This document shows positions 34,865 to 43,293 of a stretch of DNA of 64,000 nt, piece after piece. A program made the translations under genes and the position numbers. The stretch is taken from the NCBI RefSeq assembly GCF_000741695.1, contig NZ_JGZK01000005.1, positions 124,001 to 188,000 of the forward strand, given 5' to 3'. The notes under the pieces are model-generated. The model saw only the letters and a program-made list of their open reading frames with translations. It was not told where the DNA came from and did no database searches. This DNA comes from Bifidobacterium reuteri DSM 23975. GTDB taxonomy: Bacteria > Actinomycetota > Actinomycetes > Actinomycetales > Bifidobacteriaceae. How positions within the stretch are numbered: the first letter of the stretch is position 1; the number at the start of each line of letters is the position of its first letter.

Positions 34865-35755
34865 ATGGGATTCGGCAATGTATCGGAACGTCGCAGCGCG
34901 CCGCCGCAGGTCGGCGTATCGGTGGTGATTCTGGCGCTTGGGCCGGAGCATGCCGAGGCGCAGGATGACTCAGGACGGTCGCAGTTATGGTTGCCGTTGG
35001 TCAGACGAGTCCGCCAGCCGTTCCTGGGCCGTTGGGCATTGCCTGGCGGAAACCTCCGGGCCGACCGTTCGCTCGAGCAGTCCGCGTTCGAGGCGTTGGA
35101 ATCGACCACCGCGCTGCATCCCCGATATCTCGAACAGCTGTATACGTTCGGTGATCCCGATCGTTCGCATGGGGGACTGCCGATGGTGTCCATCGTGTAC
35201 TGGGCGCTGGTCGAGCGGGAAGAGGCGAATGGAGTCGACCGGGGGAGCGACCTCGCGGACGCCATCGGCCGGGACGATGCCGGCAGTGACTCCAGCGGTG
35301 ACGTCTCCGTGCGGGCCACCGCCGACGGCGACGGCAACGTGCGCTGGTTCCCGGAACACGATCTGCCTCCGCTCGCCTTCGACCATCGGGCCATCATCGA
35401 TTACGCGTTGGAGCGGTTGCGGTCCAAAATCGAGTATTCGGATGTGGCCACGAGGCTCCTTGGGCCGACGTTCACGCTGCGCCAGCTGCACGACGTCTAC
35501 GAGGCCATCGCCGGTCAGGACATCGATCTGGCGAACTTCCGCCGCAAGATGCTGGCTTCCGGCGATCTGGAGGATACCGGTCTCAAACGGCGCGAGGGAC
35601 GGCAGCGTCCGGCGGCGGTGTACCGGTACGTGCCACGACGGCCGCAGGACGCCGGCTCCGCATATGCGATCGACCGCGCCGTCAAGCGGGACGAGGACGA
35701 ACCGGATACCGTCGACAGCGCCCTTGCTGCGCTCATCCCCTCCGCACGCGGATAG
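34865..35755 (+). CDS. NrtR-like Nudix-related transcriptional regulator
   Basis: A 296-residue protein with a Nudix domain whose catalytic box is degenerate (GRWALPGGNLRADRSLEQSA then EALEST, lacking REUxEE), followed by a C-terminal winged helix (FTLRQLHDVYEAIAG, FRRKMLASG, GRQRPAAVYRY). This layout defines NrtR, which in other bacteria binds ADP-ribose and represses NAD-synthesis genes. ATG 34865 is preferred because AGGAGG precedes it; an earlier in-frame ATG at 34730 lies inside the operator-like palindrome and has no ribosome site. The linker carries an acidic insert. It heads a likely operon with an NCS1 transporter and an isochorismatase-fold hydrolase. Confidence 0.82.
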   Translation: MGFGNVSERRSAPPQVGVSVVILALGPEHAEAQDDSGRSQLWLPLVRRVRQPFLGRWALPGGNLRADRSLEQSAFEALESTTALHPRYLEQLYTFGDPDRSHGGLPMVSIVYWALVEREEANGVDRGSDLADAIGRDDAGSDSSGDVSVRATADGDGNVRWFPEHDLPPLAFDHRAIIDYALERLRSKIEYSDVATRLLGPTFTLRQLHDVYEAIAGQDIDLANFRRKMLASGDLEDTGLKRREGRQRPAAVYRYVPRRPQDAGSAYAIDRAVKRDEDEPDTVDSALAALIPSARG

Positions 35756-35853
35756 GCGGCGTCACATCGACTGTTGCCGGGTGATGTCACTGTCCAATTG
35801 CGAATATCACATGTTCAACAACACAACACAACACAATGAGAAGAAGGTTCACT

Positions 35854-37296
35854 ATGAGTGACACCAAGGAGAAAAGCTCCGCGCTCTCCGTGGAGGAACA
35901 GGGCATCGACACCATCGCCGAGTCCGACCGTCACGGCAGCCCGAAGGACCTGTTCTGGCCATGGTTCGCAGCCAACATCTCCGTGCTCGCCATGTCATAT
36001 GGCGCATGGGCGCTGGGCTTCGGCGTTTCGTTCTGGCAGGCCACGCTCGCCGCGATTATCGGCATCGTCATATCGTTCCTGCTGGTGGGCATCGTATCCA
36101 TCGCCGGCAAGCGGGCCAACGCTCCGACCATGGTCATCACGCGCGCCACGTTCGGCGTGGAGGGCGCCAAGGTGCCGTCCGTCCTGAGCTGGATCGCCAC
36201 GCTCGGTTGGGAGATCTCCCTGACCACCACCGCGGTGCTGGCGCTGGCCTCGACCTTCCAGCGTCTTGGCTGGGGGAGCGGCGCCGCGCCGAAGATCGTC
36301 TCCACGGTAATCGTGGTCGGACTTGTGGTGGTCGCCGGCATCTTCGGCTATGACCTCATCATGAAGGCGCAGCAGGCCATCACCATCATCAGCGGCGTCG
36401 TGACCGTCGGCTTCCTGATCCTCGGCTGGTCGCACATCGATTTCTCCGCAGTCGGCTCCGCCGCCGACGGCTCGATTCCGGCCATGCTTGGGGCGCTTCT
36501 GTTCGTGATGTCCGGCTTCGGTCTGGGATGGGTGAACGTCGCAGCCGACTATTCCCGTTATCTGCCGCGCAAGTCCTCCAACTCCGGCATCGTGTTCTGG
36601 ACCACGTTCGGCGCATCGCTGGCTCCGGTGCTGCTGGTCATCTACGGCGGCCTGCTGGCCGTGTCCAACAAGGATCTCGCCGATGCCGTGGGCAACGACC
36701 CGATTGGCGCCATGGGCTCCATCCTGCCGACCTGGTATCTGGTGCCGTTCACCATCGTGGCCGTGCTCGGCCTCATGTCCGGTGCCATCATGGACAACTA
36801 CTCCAATGGGCTGGCGCTGCTGAGCTTCGGCATCAAGCTGCCGCGCGTGGCCGCCGCCGCACTTACCGCGGCGCTTACCGTGCTCGGCGTGGTTTATGTG
36901 ACCTTCTTCTCCGACACGTTCATCGGCCCGTTCCAGGGCTTCCTCATCACCCTCGGTGTGCCGATGGCGGTGTGGACCGGCCTGTTCATCGCGGACGTGC
37001 TACTGCGCCGCAAGGACTACGACACCGATGACCTGTACAACGCCTCCGGCCGCTATGGTGCATGGAACGTCAAGTCCCTGGTGATCCTCGTGGTCGGCAC
37101 CATCGTCGGCTGGGGCCTTGTGGTCAACTCCTATGCGAGCTGGCTGGAATGGCAGGGCTACTTCCTCGCCCCGTTCGGCGGCAAGGAAGGCGCATGGGCG
37201 TCCGCCAACCTCGGCGTGATCGTGGCGCTGGTCATCGGACTTGTCGGCGCCCTCATCTTCCAGCGCGGCGACATCGCCAAGCAGGAACAGGACTGA
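35854..37296 (+). CDS. NCS1 family nucleobase/cofactor-type transporter
   Basis: A 480-residue membrane protein with about twelve hydrophobic helices, matching the nucleobase:cation symporter-1 family (cytosine, purine, allantoin, thiamine transporters). Family-like segments are the N-terminal DLFWPWFAANISVLAMSYG, ANAPTMVITRATFGVEGAKV and SGFGLGWVNVAADYSRYLP. ATG 35854 has AGAAGG upstream. It lies between an NrtR-like regulator and an amidase-type hydrolase (33 bp downstream), so a pyridine such as nicotinamide or nicotinic acid is a reasonable substrate guess; a pyrimidine is the alternative. Confidence 0.85.
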   Translation: MSDTKEKSSALSVEEQGIDTIAESDRHGSPKDLFWPWFAANISVLAMSYGAWALGFGVSFWQATLAAIIGIVISFLLVGIVSIAGKRANAPTMVITRATFGVEGAKVPSVLSWIATLGWEISLTTTAVLALASTFQRLGWGSGAAPKIVSTVIVVGLVVVAGIFGYDLIMKAQQAITIISGVVTVGFLILGWSHIDFSAVGSAADGSIPAMLGALLFVMSGFGLGWVNVAADYSRYLPRKSSNSGIVFWTTFGASLAPVLLVIYGGLLAVSNKDLADAVGNDPIGAMGSILPTWYLVPFTIVAVLGLMSGAIMDNYSNGLALLSFGIKLPRVAAAALTAALTVLGVVYVTFFSDTFIGPFQGFLITLGVPMAVWTGLFIADVLLRRKDYDTDDLYNASGRYGAWNVKSLVILVVGTIVGWGLVVNSYASWLEWQGYFLAPFGGKEGAWASANLGVIVALVIGLVGALIFQRGDIAKQEQD

Positions 37297-37329
37297 CAGG
37301 TTACAGGCAATACGCAAGAAGGAGACACG

Positions 37330-37893
37330 ATGGGCATCCCATCCGATGAATGGCTGGTCGTCATCGACCGCCAGAAGGTATTCGCCGAATCCGACTGGTC
37401 CGACTGGGCCTGCCCCGACGGCTCGTTCCACACCACCGACGCCGCGTTCGAGGCGCTCGCCAAGGCATACGGCGACCGGGTCGTCTATACGCGATACGTG
37501 GCGCCAACACCCGCCAAGGACGCGTGGGTGGACTACTTCAAGGATTGGCCGCAGTTCCTCGTCCCGCCGGACGATCCGATGTACGACCTGACCGAAGAGA
37601 CCGCTGCGCTTGCCGCCGGACATCCTGTCGTCAGCCGTGACACCTTCGGCAAGTGGGGAGACGAGCTGGCCAAGGCGATCGGCGGCGCCAAGAAGATCGC
37701 CCTGTGCGGCGTGGCCACCGATTGCTGTGTGGTCACCACGGCGCTCGCCGCCGCCGATGCAGGGATCGCCGTGCGCGTCGCCGCCGATGCCTGCGCCGGG
37801 TCCAACCCGGAGAACCATCAGCGCGCCCTTGACACGATGGCCCTGTTCTCACCGCTGATCACCGTCACCGATTCCGCCGCGATCCTTGAATGA
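37330..37893 (+). CDS. Isochorismatase-fold cysteine hydrolase (nicotinamidase-like)
   Basis: A 187-residue protein of the cysteine hydrolase superfamily. It has the N-terminal Asp in WLVVIDRQKVF, the cis-peptide plus nucleophile motif CGVATDCCVVTTALAAADAG, and a late VAADACAGSNPENHQRAL segment. Family members include nicotinamidase (PncA), which deamidates nicotinamide to nicotinic acid, but also other amidases. The catalytic Lys is not obvious by eye (VVYTRYVAP occupies the region). AAGGAG precedes the ATG. Nicotinamidase activity is inferred from the NrtR-like and transporter neighbours. Confidence 0.78.
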   Translation: MGIPSDEWLVVIDRQKVFAESDWSDWACPDGSFHTTDAAFEALAKAYGDRVVYTRYVAPTPAKDAWVDYFKDWPQFLVPPDDPMYDLTEETAALAAGHPVVSRDTFGKWGDELAKAIGGAKKIALCGVATDCCVVTTALAAADAGIAVRVAADACAGSNPENHQRALDTMALFSPLITVTDSAAILE

Positions 37894-37925
37894 GCCGTCA
37901 GCTCCTGCGCATATCAAAAGGCGAC

Positions 37926-37967
37926 GGATGGATGCGTGGAACCAGGGAGGGTCTTGCGCATCCATCC
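37926..37967 (+). terminator. Hairpin after the NrtR/NCS1/hydrolase operon
   Basis: A perfect 11-bp stem (GGATGGATGCG / CGCATCCATCC) with a 20-base loop, 30 bp after the stop. There is no T run, so the termination role is uncertain. Confidence 0.5.
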
Positions 37968-38097
37968 AGCCGGTCAAGGTATGCCGGTAATATCGTTGCG
38001 GTTTGTGTGTAAGTACAGGTAAACGCCTGAAAGCAAGTACTCAAGTACGCAAGTACCGAACGATTACGCAACAGAATCAGTATTAAGAGAGGTTTCG

Positions 38098-40023
38098 ATG
38101 GCGGTTCGTGGAGATATCCGTAATGTGGCGATTGTGGCTCACGTCGATCACGGCAAGACCACCCTGGTCAATGCCATGCTCAAGCAGTCCCACGTCTTCT
38201 CCGATCGTGAGGAAGTGCCTGATCGTGTGATGGATTCCAACGCGCTGGAACGCGAGAAGGGCATCACCATTCTGGCCAAGAACACGGCCGTGGAATACAC
38301 GGGCCCGCTGGCTGCCAAGTACGGCTATCCGGACGGCATCACCCTCAACATCATCGACACCCCCGGCCACGCCGATTTCGGCGGCGAGGTGGAGCGTGGT
38401 ATCTCCATGGTCGATGGCGTCGTGCTGCTCGTGGACGCCTCCGAAGGCCCGCTGCCGCAGACCCGCTTCGTGCTGCGCAAGGCCCTTGAGGCCAAGCTGC
38501 CGGTGATCCTGTGCATCAACAAGGTCGACCGTCCGGACGCCCGCATCGACGAAGTGGTCTCCGAGGCCACCGACCTGCTGCTCGGCCTCGCGCAGGACGT
38601 GGTGGAGGAAGGCATCGACCTCGACCTCGACCACCTGCTGGACCTCCCGGTCGTCTACTGCGCCGCCAAGGCCGGCTATGCTTCGACCAACCAGCCCGAG
38701 AACGGCGGTCTGCCGGACAACGACAATCTCGAGCCGCTGTTCGAGGACATCATCAAGTACATCCCCGCGCCTGAATATGAGGAAGGCGCACCGCTGCAGG
38801 CTCACGTGGCCAACATCGACTCTTCCGACTTCCTCGGTCGACTCGGTCTGGTCCGCATCTACAACGGCACGCTGGAGAAGGGCAAGACCTACGGCCTGTC
38901 CCGCGTGAACGGCACCATCGAGAACTTCCGCGTCGCCGAACTGCTGCGTACGCAGGGCCTCGAGCGCACCCCCGTCGAGACCGCGGGTCCCGGCGACATC
39001 GTGGCCGTCGCCGGTGTGAACGACATCATGATCGGCGAGACCATCGTCGATCCGAACGACCCGAAGCCGCTGCCGCTCATCCACGTTGACGACCCGGCCA
39101 TCTCCATGACCTTCGGCGTCAACGATTCCCCGCTGGCCGGCCGCGAAGGCAAGGACCACAAGCTGACCGCCCGCATGATCAAGGATCGCCTCGATCGCGA
39201 GCTGATCGGCAACGTGTCAATCAAGGTGCTCCCCACCGAGCGTCCCGACGCCTGGGAGGTGCAGGGACGTGGTGAGCTCGCCCTGGCGGTGCTCGCCGAG
39301 GAGATGCGCCGTGAAGGCTACGAGCTGACCGTCGGCCGCCCGCAGGTGGTCACCAAGAAGATCGATGGCGTGGTCAACGAGCCTATGGAGAACACCACCA
39401 TCGACGTGCCGGAGGAGTACATGGGTGCGGTCACCCAGCTGCTCGCCGACCGTAAGGGCCGCATGGACTCCATGTCCAACCACGGCTCCGGCTGGGTGCG
39501 TCTGCAGTTCACCGTGCCTTCCCGTGGCTTGATCGGCTTCCGTACCGCGCTGCTCACCGCCACCCGCGGCACCGGCATCGCCTCCTCGATCTCTGCTGGA
39601 TACGCTCCGTGGGCCGGTTCCATTGTGACCCGCCAGAACGGTTCGATGGTCTCCGACCGCGCCGGTGTGGCCACGCCGTACGCCATGCAGCGTCTGCAGG
39701 CCCGCGGCAACTTCTTCGTCGAGCCGCAGTCCAACGTGTATGAAGGCCAGGTCGTGGGTGTGAACAACAAGCCCGACGAACTGGACGTGAACATCACGCT
39801 GGCCAAGCACATGACCAACATGCGTTCCTCCACCGCCGACGTGCTCGAAACCCTCACCCCGCCGATCAAGATGAGCCTCGAGGAGAGCCTTGATTTCGCC
39901 AACGAGGATGAGTGCGTCGAGGTCACGCCGGAAGCCACCCGCGTGCGCAAGATTATCCTCAACCGCGAGGACTGGTACAAGTGGCGCGCCAAGCAGCGTC
40001 GTCAGAATAATCAGACCAAGTAG
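38098..40023 (+). CDS. typA: Ribosome-associated GTPase TypA/BipA
   Basis: A 641-residue translational GTPase of the EF-G/LepA type. G motifs are clear: [15 protein letters not shown] (G1), [15 protein letters not shown] (G3), [11 protein letters not shown] (G4), followed by domain II, an EF-G-like domain V ([18 protein letters not shown]) and the BipA-specific C-terminal domain ([20 protein letters not shown]). It binds 70S ribosomes and helps large-subunit assembly and stress adaptation. The C terminus (RRQNNQTK) is repeated in DNA downstream, where a copy of the gene end follows a hairpin element. Three 8-bp CAAGTACN repeats lie just upstream (about 38034-38057). Confidence 0.96.
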   Translation: MAVRGDIRNVAIVAHVDHGKTTLVNAMLKQSHVFSDREEVPDRVMDSNALEREKGITILAKNTAVEYTGPLAAKYGYPDGITLNIIDTPGHADFGGEVERGISMVDGVVLLVDASEGPLPQTRFVLRKALEAKLPVILCINKVDRPDARIDEVVSEATDLLLGLAQDVVEEGIDLDLDHLLDLPVVYCAAKAGYASTNQPENGGLPDNDNLEPLFEDIIKYIPAPEYEEGAPLQAHVANIDSSDFLGRLGLVRIYNGTLEKGKTYGLSRVNGTIENFRVAELLRTQGLERTPVETAGPGDIVAVAGVNDIMIGETIVDPNDPKPLPLIHVDDPAISMTFGVNDSPLAGREGKDHKLTARMIKDRLDRELIGNVSIKVLPTERPDAWEVQGRGELALAVLAEEMRREGYELTVGRPQVVTKKIDGVVNEPMENTTIDVPEEYMGAVTQLLADRKGRMDSMSNHGSGWVRLQFTVPSRGLIGFRTALLTATRGTGIASSISAGYAPWAGSIVTRQNGSMVSDRAGVATPYAMQRLQARGNFFVEPQSNVYEGQVVGVNNKPDELDVNITLAKHMTNMRSSTADVLETLTPPIKMSLEESLDFANEDECVEVTPEATRVRKIILNREDWYKWRAKQRRQNNQTK

Positions 40024-40038
40024 TCTGATTATTCAGAC
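40001..40038 (+). terminator. Palindrome across the typA stop codon, first copy
   Basis: GTCAGAATAATCAGAC and its complement (one mismatch) around CAAGTA. The stop codon TAG lies in the loop and 3' arm. A perfect second copy is at 40128-40165. Confidence 0.6.
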
Positions 40039-40046
40039 GACGCTGC

Positions 40047-40126
40047 CTTCGCGGATGCCCTGTGGTGGCATCCGCTCACCTCGGCTACGGACAGTCCACT
40101 GGACTGTCCGTTTCACGCCTCGGCAT
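40047..40126 (+). repeat. Two-hairpin intergenic element, copy D
   Basis: Hairpin 1 is GCGGATGCC / GGCATCCGC around CTGTGGT; linker CTCACCTCGGCTAC; hairpin 2 is ACGGACAGTCC / GGACTGTCCGT around ACT; tail TTTCACGCCTCGGC. It sits between the two copies of the typA 3' end. Confidence 0.85.
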
Positions 40127-40127
40127 C

Positions 40128-40165
40128 GTCAGAATAATCAGACCAAGTAGTCTGATTATTCTGAC
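40128..40165 (+). repeat. Second copy of the typA gene end and palindrome
   Basis: The last codons of typA (CAGAATAATCAGACCAAG then TAG) and the following palindrome are repeated 127 bp downstream. This copy forms a perfect 16-bp stem. The direct repeat encloses element copy D. Confidence 0.75.
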
Positions 40166-40245
40166 GACCTTCGCGGGCGCTTGTGATGCGCCCGCTCACT
40201 TCGCCTACGAAAAGCCCACTGGGCTTTTCGCTTGACGGCTCAGCA
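40166..40245 (+). repeat. Two-hairpin intergenic element, copy E
   Basis: Hairpin 1 is GCGGGCGC / GCGCCCGC around TTGTGAT; linker CTCACTTCGCCTAC; hairpin 2 is CGAAAAGCCC / GGGCTTTTCG around ACT; tail CTTGACGGCTCAGC. It lies in tandem after copy D and the second typA end. Confidence 0.85.
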
Positions 40246-40346
40246 GAACAACGCCGCTACGAAGTAGTCTGATTCGATATTCATGCCGGCTTTCCCGTTT
40301 ATGGGGAGCCGGCGTGATCATATGTACATGTACTTGGGACGTACGT

Positions 40347-40797
40347 ATGATGGGGCGCATGAATCTGCGAACGAATGATCCGCTTCCTTGGTCGCATCGG
40401 CAGAACGAGCTGGTCAGAGCGTTGATTACAGTGCTGTCCGGCGCTCTCGCCGCATTCGTGGGCACCTTTGCCCATCGTATGGGTGCGGATATCAATATCC
40501 CCTATGGACTGGTGCTGGCGTTCCTGCTGATCATCCTGTCGACATGGTGCGCACGATCGCGCATGGGTGTGATAGGTCTCGCGCTGCATCTCATCGCCTC
40601 CTCGATGACGGCATGGGGGCTGGCCCTCACCACCACATCCGGCAACGCATTGATTGTGGCCGGATTCCAAGGCGATATGCCGTATTTCACCCAACACGCC
40701 GGATATATCTGGTTGTATGCTGGTGCTCGTGCAGGTGATCATGCTCGTCGTGCCGGCTCGCTGGTTCACTATGCCCGCCAAGATGCAGACGATGTGA
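40347..40797 (+). pseudogene. Small membrane protein with probable frameshift near its end
   Basis: The frame from ATG 40347 (MMGRMNLRTND) has three hydrophobic helices (ALITVLSGALAAFVGTF, VLAFLLIILSTW, VIGLALHLIASSM). After GYIWLY at about 40720 it turns into a charged, Arg/His-rich tail that would run into pheA (stop at 40862). In another frame the next 25 codons read MLVLVQVIMLVVPARWF to a stop at 40795-40797, exactly a fourth helix with a basic end. Removing one base near 40717 joins them. This suggests a real frameshift or a base error. I do not recognise the family; the gene lies just before pheA. Confidence 0.55.
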
Positions 40798-40834
40798 CAC
40801 GGTATACAGGAATCCGCCGTTACCATAGAACGTT

Positions 40835-41821
40835 ATGGCGCGTATTCAACTGTATTATCTAGGCCCTGAGGGTACGTTCACTCATCAGGCGGCAATGACG
40901 GCCGCCGATCAATTCGCCCCGCTGGGTGATTTCGATCTGGTTCCGTCGCCGAATGTCCCAGCCATAATGAACGCGGTGCAATCGCATCACGGATGGGGCG
41001 TCATCGCATGGGAGAACAATGTCGAAGGGTATGTGGTCCCGAATCTGGATGCACTGATAGATGCCACCGATGCGGCCGGTTTCGCCCGTATCAACGTTGA
41101 TGTGTCCTTCAGCGCCTTCACCGTTCGCGGCCATGGCATATACGACTGCACCGGCGATACCGTCAGCGCCCATCCGCATGGTCTGGCACAATGCACGCGG
41201 TTCATCGCCGAACATCGGCTCACGCCGACGCCGGCATCATCGAATGCGGCGGCCTGCCGTGATCTGAAGCCAGGACAGGTGGCGCTGGGTCCGAGCATCT
41301 GCGGCGCGCTGTATGGTCTCGACACTCTTGCGGACCATGTTCAGGATTTCGACGGTGCACGCACCGACTTCCTCGTCATCGCACCCAGAGACCAGGTGCA
41401 GGAGCTCAACTCCCGTGCCCGACACGGTGGCGCCACTGATTTCGAGACCATCATCACGTTCATTCCGCTTGCCACCGGCCCCGGGGTCGTGGCGAACGTG
41501 CTCGATGTATTGCGCATCGCGGGTTTGAACATGACCAGTTTCATATCCCGTCCCATCAAAGGCCATGATGGGACGTACATGTTCATAGACACGCTGGATG
41601 CCGCGCCTTGGGAACCTCGATTCCAGAAGGTATTGGAGATGTTGGCCATGCAGGGCATCTGGCTGAAGACCCTGGCCGTCTATCCGCGTCGTGAACGCGC
41701 GAACCCGCCGGTCGATGCCTGGATGCTGCCCGAAGGCGGCATCCACATCGATATCGATGAGCGGCGTGTGCCTGAAGGCTGGCAGTACGACCAAGAGGTG
41801 AGAAAGGAACTGCTGTGGTAG
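40835..41821 (+). CDS. pheA: Prephenate dehydratase
   Basis: A 328-residue enzyme that converts prephenate to phenylpyruvate for phenylalanine synthesis. It begins with the family motif YLGPEGTFTHQAA, has the ENNVEGYV substrate loop, the TDFLVIAP region at the place of the conserved T-R-F motif, and a C-terminal ACT domain (TFIPLATGPGVVANVLDVL, then ISRPIKGHDGTYMFIDTLD) for Phe feedback. No chorismate mutase domain is fused. Its stop overlaps the tyrA start by 7 bp, so the two are coupled. Confidence 0.93.
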   Translation: MARIQLYYLGPEGTFTHQAAMTAADQFAPLGDFDLVPSPNVPAIMNAVQSHHGWGVIAWENNVEGYVVPNLDALIDATDAAGFARINVDVSFSAFTVRGHGIYDCTGDTVSAHPHGLAQCTRFIAEHRLTPTPASSNAAACRDLKPGQVALGPSICGALYGLDTLADHVQDFDGARTDFLVIAPRDQVQELNSRARHGGATDFETIITFIPLATGPGVVANVLDVLRIAGLNMTSFISRPIKGHDGTYMFIDTLDAAPWEPRFQKVLEMLAMQGIWLKTLAVYPRRERANPPVDAWMLPEGGIHIDIDERRVPEGWQYDQEVRKELLW

Positions 41822-42816
41822 ATACGGTTGGTGTTGTAGGACTCGGATTGATCGGTGGGTCGCTCGCCAGACGTCTGGCGGCAGGCGGCACGAGGGTGGT
41901 TGCTTGGAATCATAGGCCTCACCCTTATGCGCAGGCCGAAGCGGACGGCATTGTCTGCGCAAGGGATCTGCGCGAACTCATGGATGCCGCCCCGGATGTG
42001 GTGGTGCTGTGCAACCCGCTGAAGGCCATGCCGTCCGTGCTTGCCGCACTGGCTCCGTTGCTTGCGCAGAACCCGCGTGTCACGCTTACCGATGTCGGGT
42101 CGGTCAAGGGCGTGGTCCGCGAACAGGTCAGGGAAGCCGGATTGGAAGCTTGCTACGTGGGTGCGCATCCGATGGCGGGCAATGAGCTGTCTGGTTGGAG
42201 TGCCGCTGACGCCCATCTGTTTGATGATGCGCTGTGGGCGGTCACCGTGGAAGAGGACACGGAATACCGCCGATTCTTCGACGTCGCCTCGATGATCACC
42301 CAACATGTGGGCAATCGTCTCATCGTGCTCGATGACGAGACACACGACAAGGCAGCAGCGATGATCTCGCATATGCCTCATGTGGTTTCCACTGCATTGA
42401 TCAACGAACTGACAGCGAACCCCGACCGTAATATCGCCGCGGCGTTATCCGCCGGGTGCTGGCGGGACATGACCCGTGTCGCATTGACCGACCCCGACCG
42501 TACACGGGCCATGGTCGAAGAGGATGCGGTGAACGTGGAAGTACTGTTGCGCCGCATGGCTGCGAGGCTCACCGACATGGCCGATTGGCTGCACGATGCG
42601 GATGCGTCGCAGGTAAGGGGCTTCTTCGCCGAAGGTGATCCATTCCGCAGATACAAGTCGGCGATTGCGCATTCCGATTCATTCGCGAATCGGGAGCTTG
42701 AGATTCCGGAATCGGGATGGCAGCAGGCATTGCTGTTCTCAGCACGCCGCGGCGAGGCCATCATCGGCTTCGTTCACTTGAGGCAGGCCATCATACAGGT
42801 GCGTCCCTCGGTGTGA
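41815..42816 (+). CDS. tyrA: Prephenate dehydrogenase
   Basis: A 333-residue NAD(P)-dependent enzyme for tyrosine synthesis. It starts at GTG 41815, inside the end of pheA. The Rossmann motif VGVVGLGLIGGSLARRL is at the N terminus, followed by LTDVGSVKGVV, the catalytic-region GAHPMAGNELSGW and a helical dimer domain with ISHMPHVVSTAL. It lacks an evident ACT domain. pheA and tyrA form a two-gene aromatic amino-acid operon. Confidence 0.93.
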   Translation: MVDTVGVVGLGLIGGSLARRLAAGGTRVVAWNHRPHPYAQAEADGIVCARDLRELMDAAPDVVVLCNPLKAMPSVLAALAPLLAQNPRVTLTDVGSVKGVVREQVREAGLEACYVGAHPMAGNELSGWSAADAHLFDDALWAVTVEEDTEYRRFFDVASMITQHVGNRLIVLDDETHDKAAAMISHMPHVVSTALINELTANPDRNIAAALSAGCWRDMTRVALTDPDRTRAMVEEDAVNVEVLLRRMAARLTDMADWLHDADASQVRGFFAEGDPFRRYKSAIAHSDSFANRELEIPESGWQQALLFSARRGEAIIGFVHLRQAIIQVRPSV

Positions 42817-42932
42817 GCTGGAGGCCTGTCGTGTCGTCTGCTCAGAGGTTGGCCTCCTAATGAGAGAGCCGGCAGCGAATCAGACAAGGGGAGAGACAGG
42901 CTGTCTGAGTCCTCGCACAATGCGGCACTCGT

Positions 42933-43190
42933 CTACGGGCGGGGCCGGGTGCGCGGACGCTCCGGCACCGGCTTGAGCGTGGCGATCTGCTCCTGATGGA
43001 TGGTCACATTCTGCGCAGGACGCGACCCGTTGGCGGCCGCATCACGCACCATCTCCAATGTGTACCCATCCCATGAGGTCACGTGGCCCACATAATCACG
43101 GAATTTCATGCGGCCGTCCGCCGGGTCGATGCCATCGGTGATACGCACCACAACCCGTGCGCCTACAGGAATCTGTCGTGGCAATGTCAT
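42933..43190 (-). CDS. Small conserved actinobacterial protein, SH3-like
   Basis: An 85-residue protein. The pattern VGARVVVRITDG, GHVTSWDGYTLEM and the ending IATLKPVPERP resembles the small beta-barrel found alone or at the N terminus of some actinobacterial GNAT acetyltransferases (ending vxAxKxVPxRP). Here it stands alone. AAGGGG lies about 9 bases before the ATG. Function unknown; the fold assignment is by eye. Confidence 0.6.
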   Translation of the reverse strand: MTLPRQIPVGARVVVRITDGIDPADGRMKFRDYVGHVTSWDGYTLEMVRDAAANGSRPAQNVTIHQEQIATLKPVPERPRTRPRP

Positions 43191-43293
43191 GATTATCGTC
43201 CCCTTCGTATGTCATGAACCTCAACGCTGAAGCCTTCGGCTTCCAGAATACTCCGCCATTGATGACGACTCATGCATCATCGCCATTCGGCGG

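Noticed and set aside
38083..39159. 358-residue minus-strand ORF
   Set aside because: Antisense shadow of typA, with no recognisable domain.
40314..40346. ATG 40314 as start of the small membrane protein
   Set aside because: The 11 residues it adds (MIICTCTWDVR) are not membrane-like and no ribosome site precedes it; ATG 40347 is closer to the first helix.
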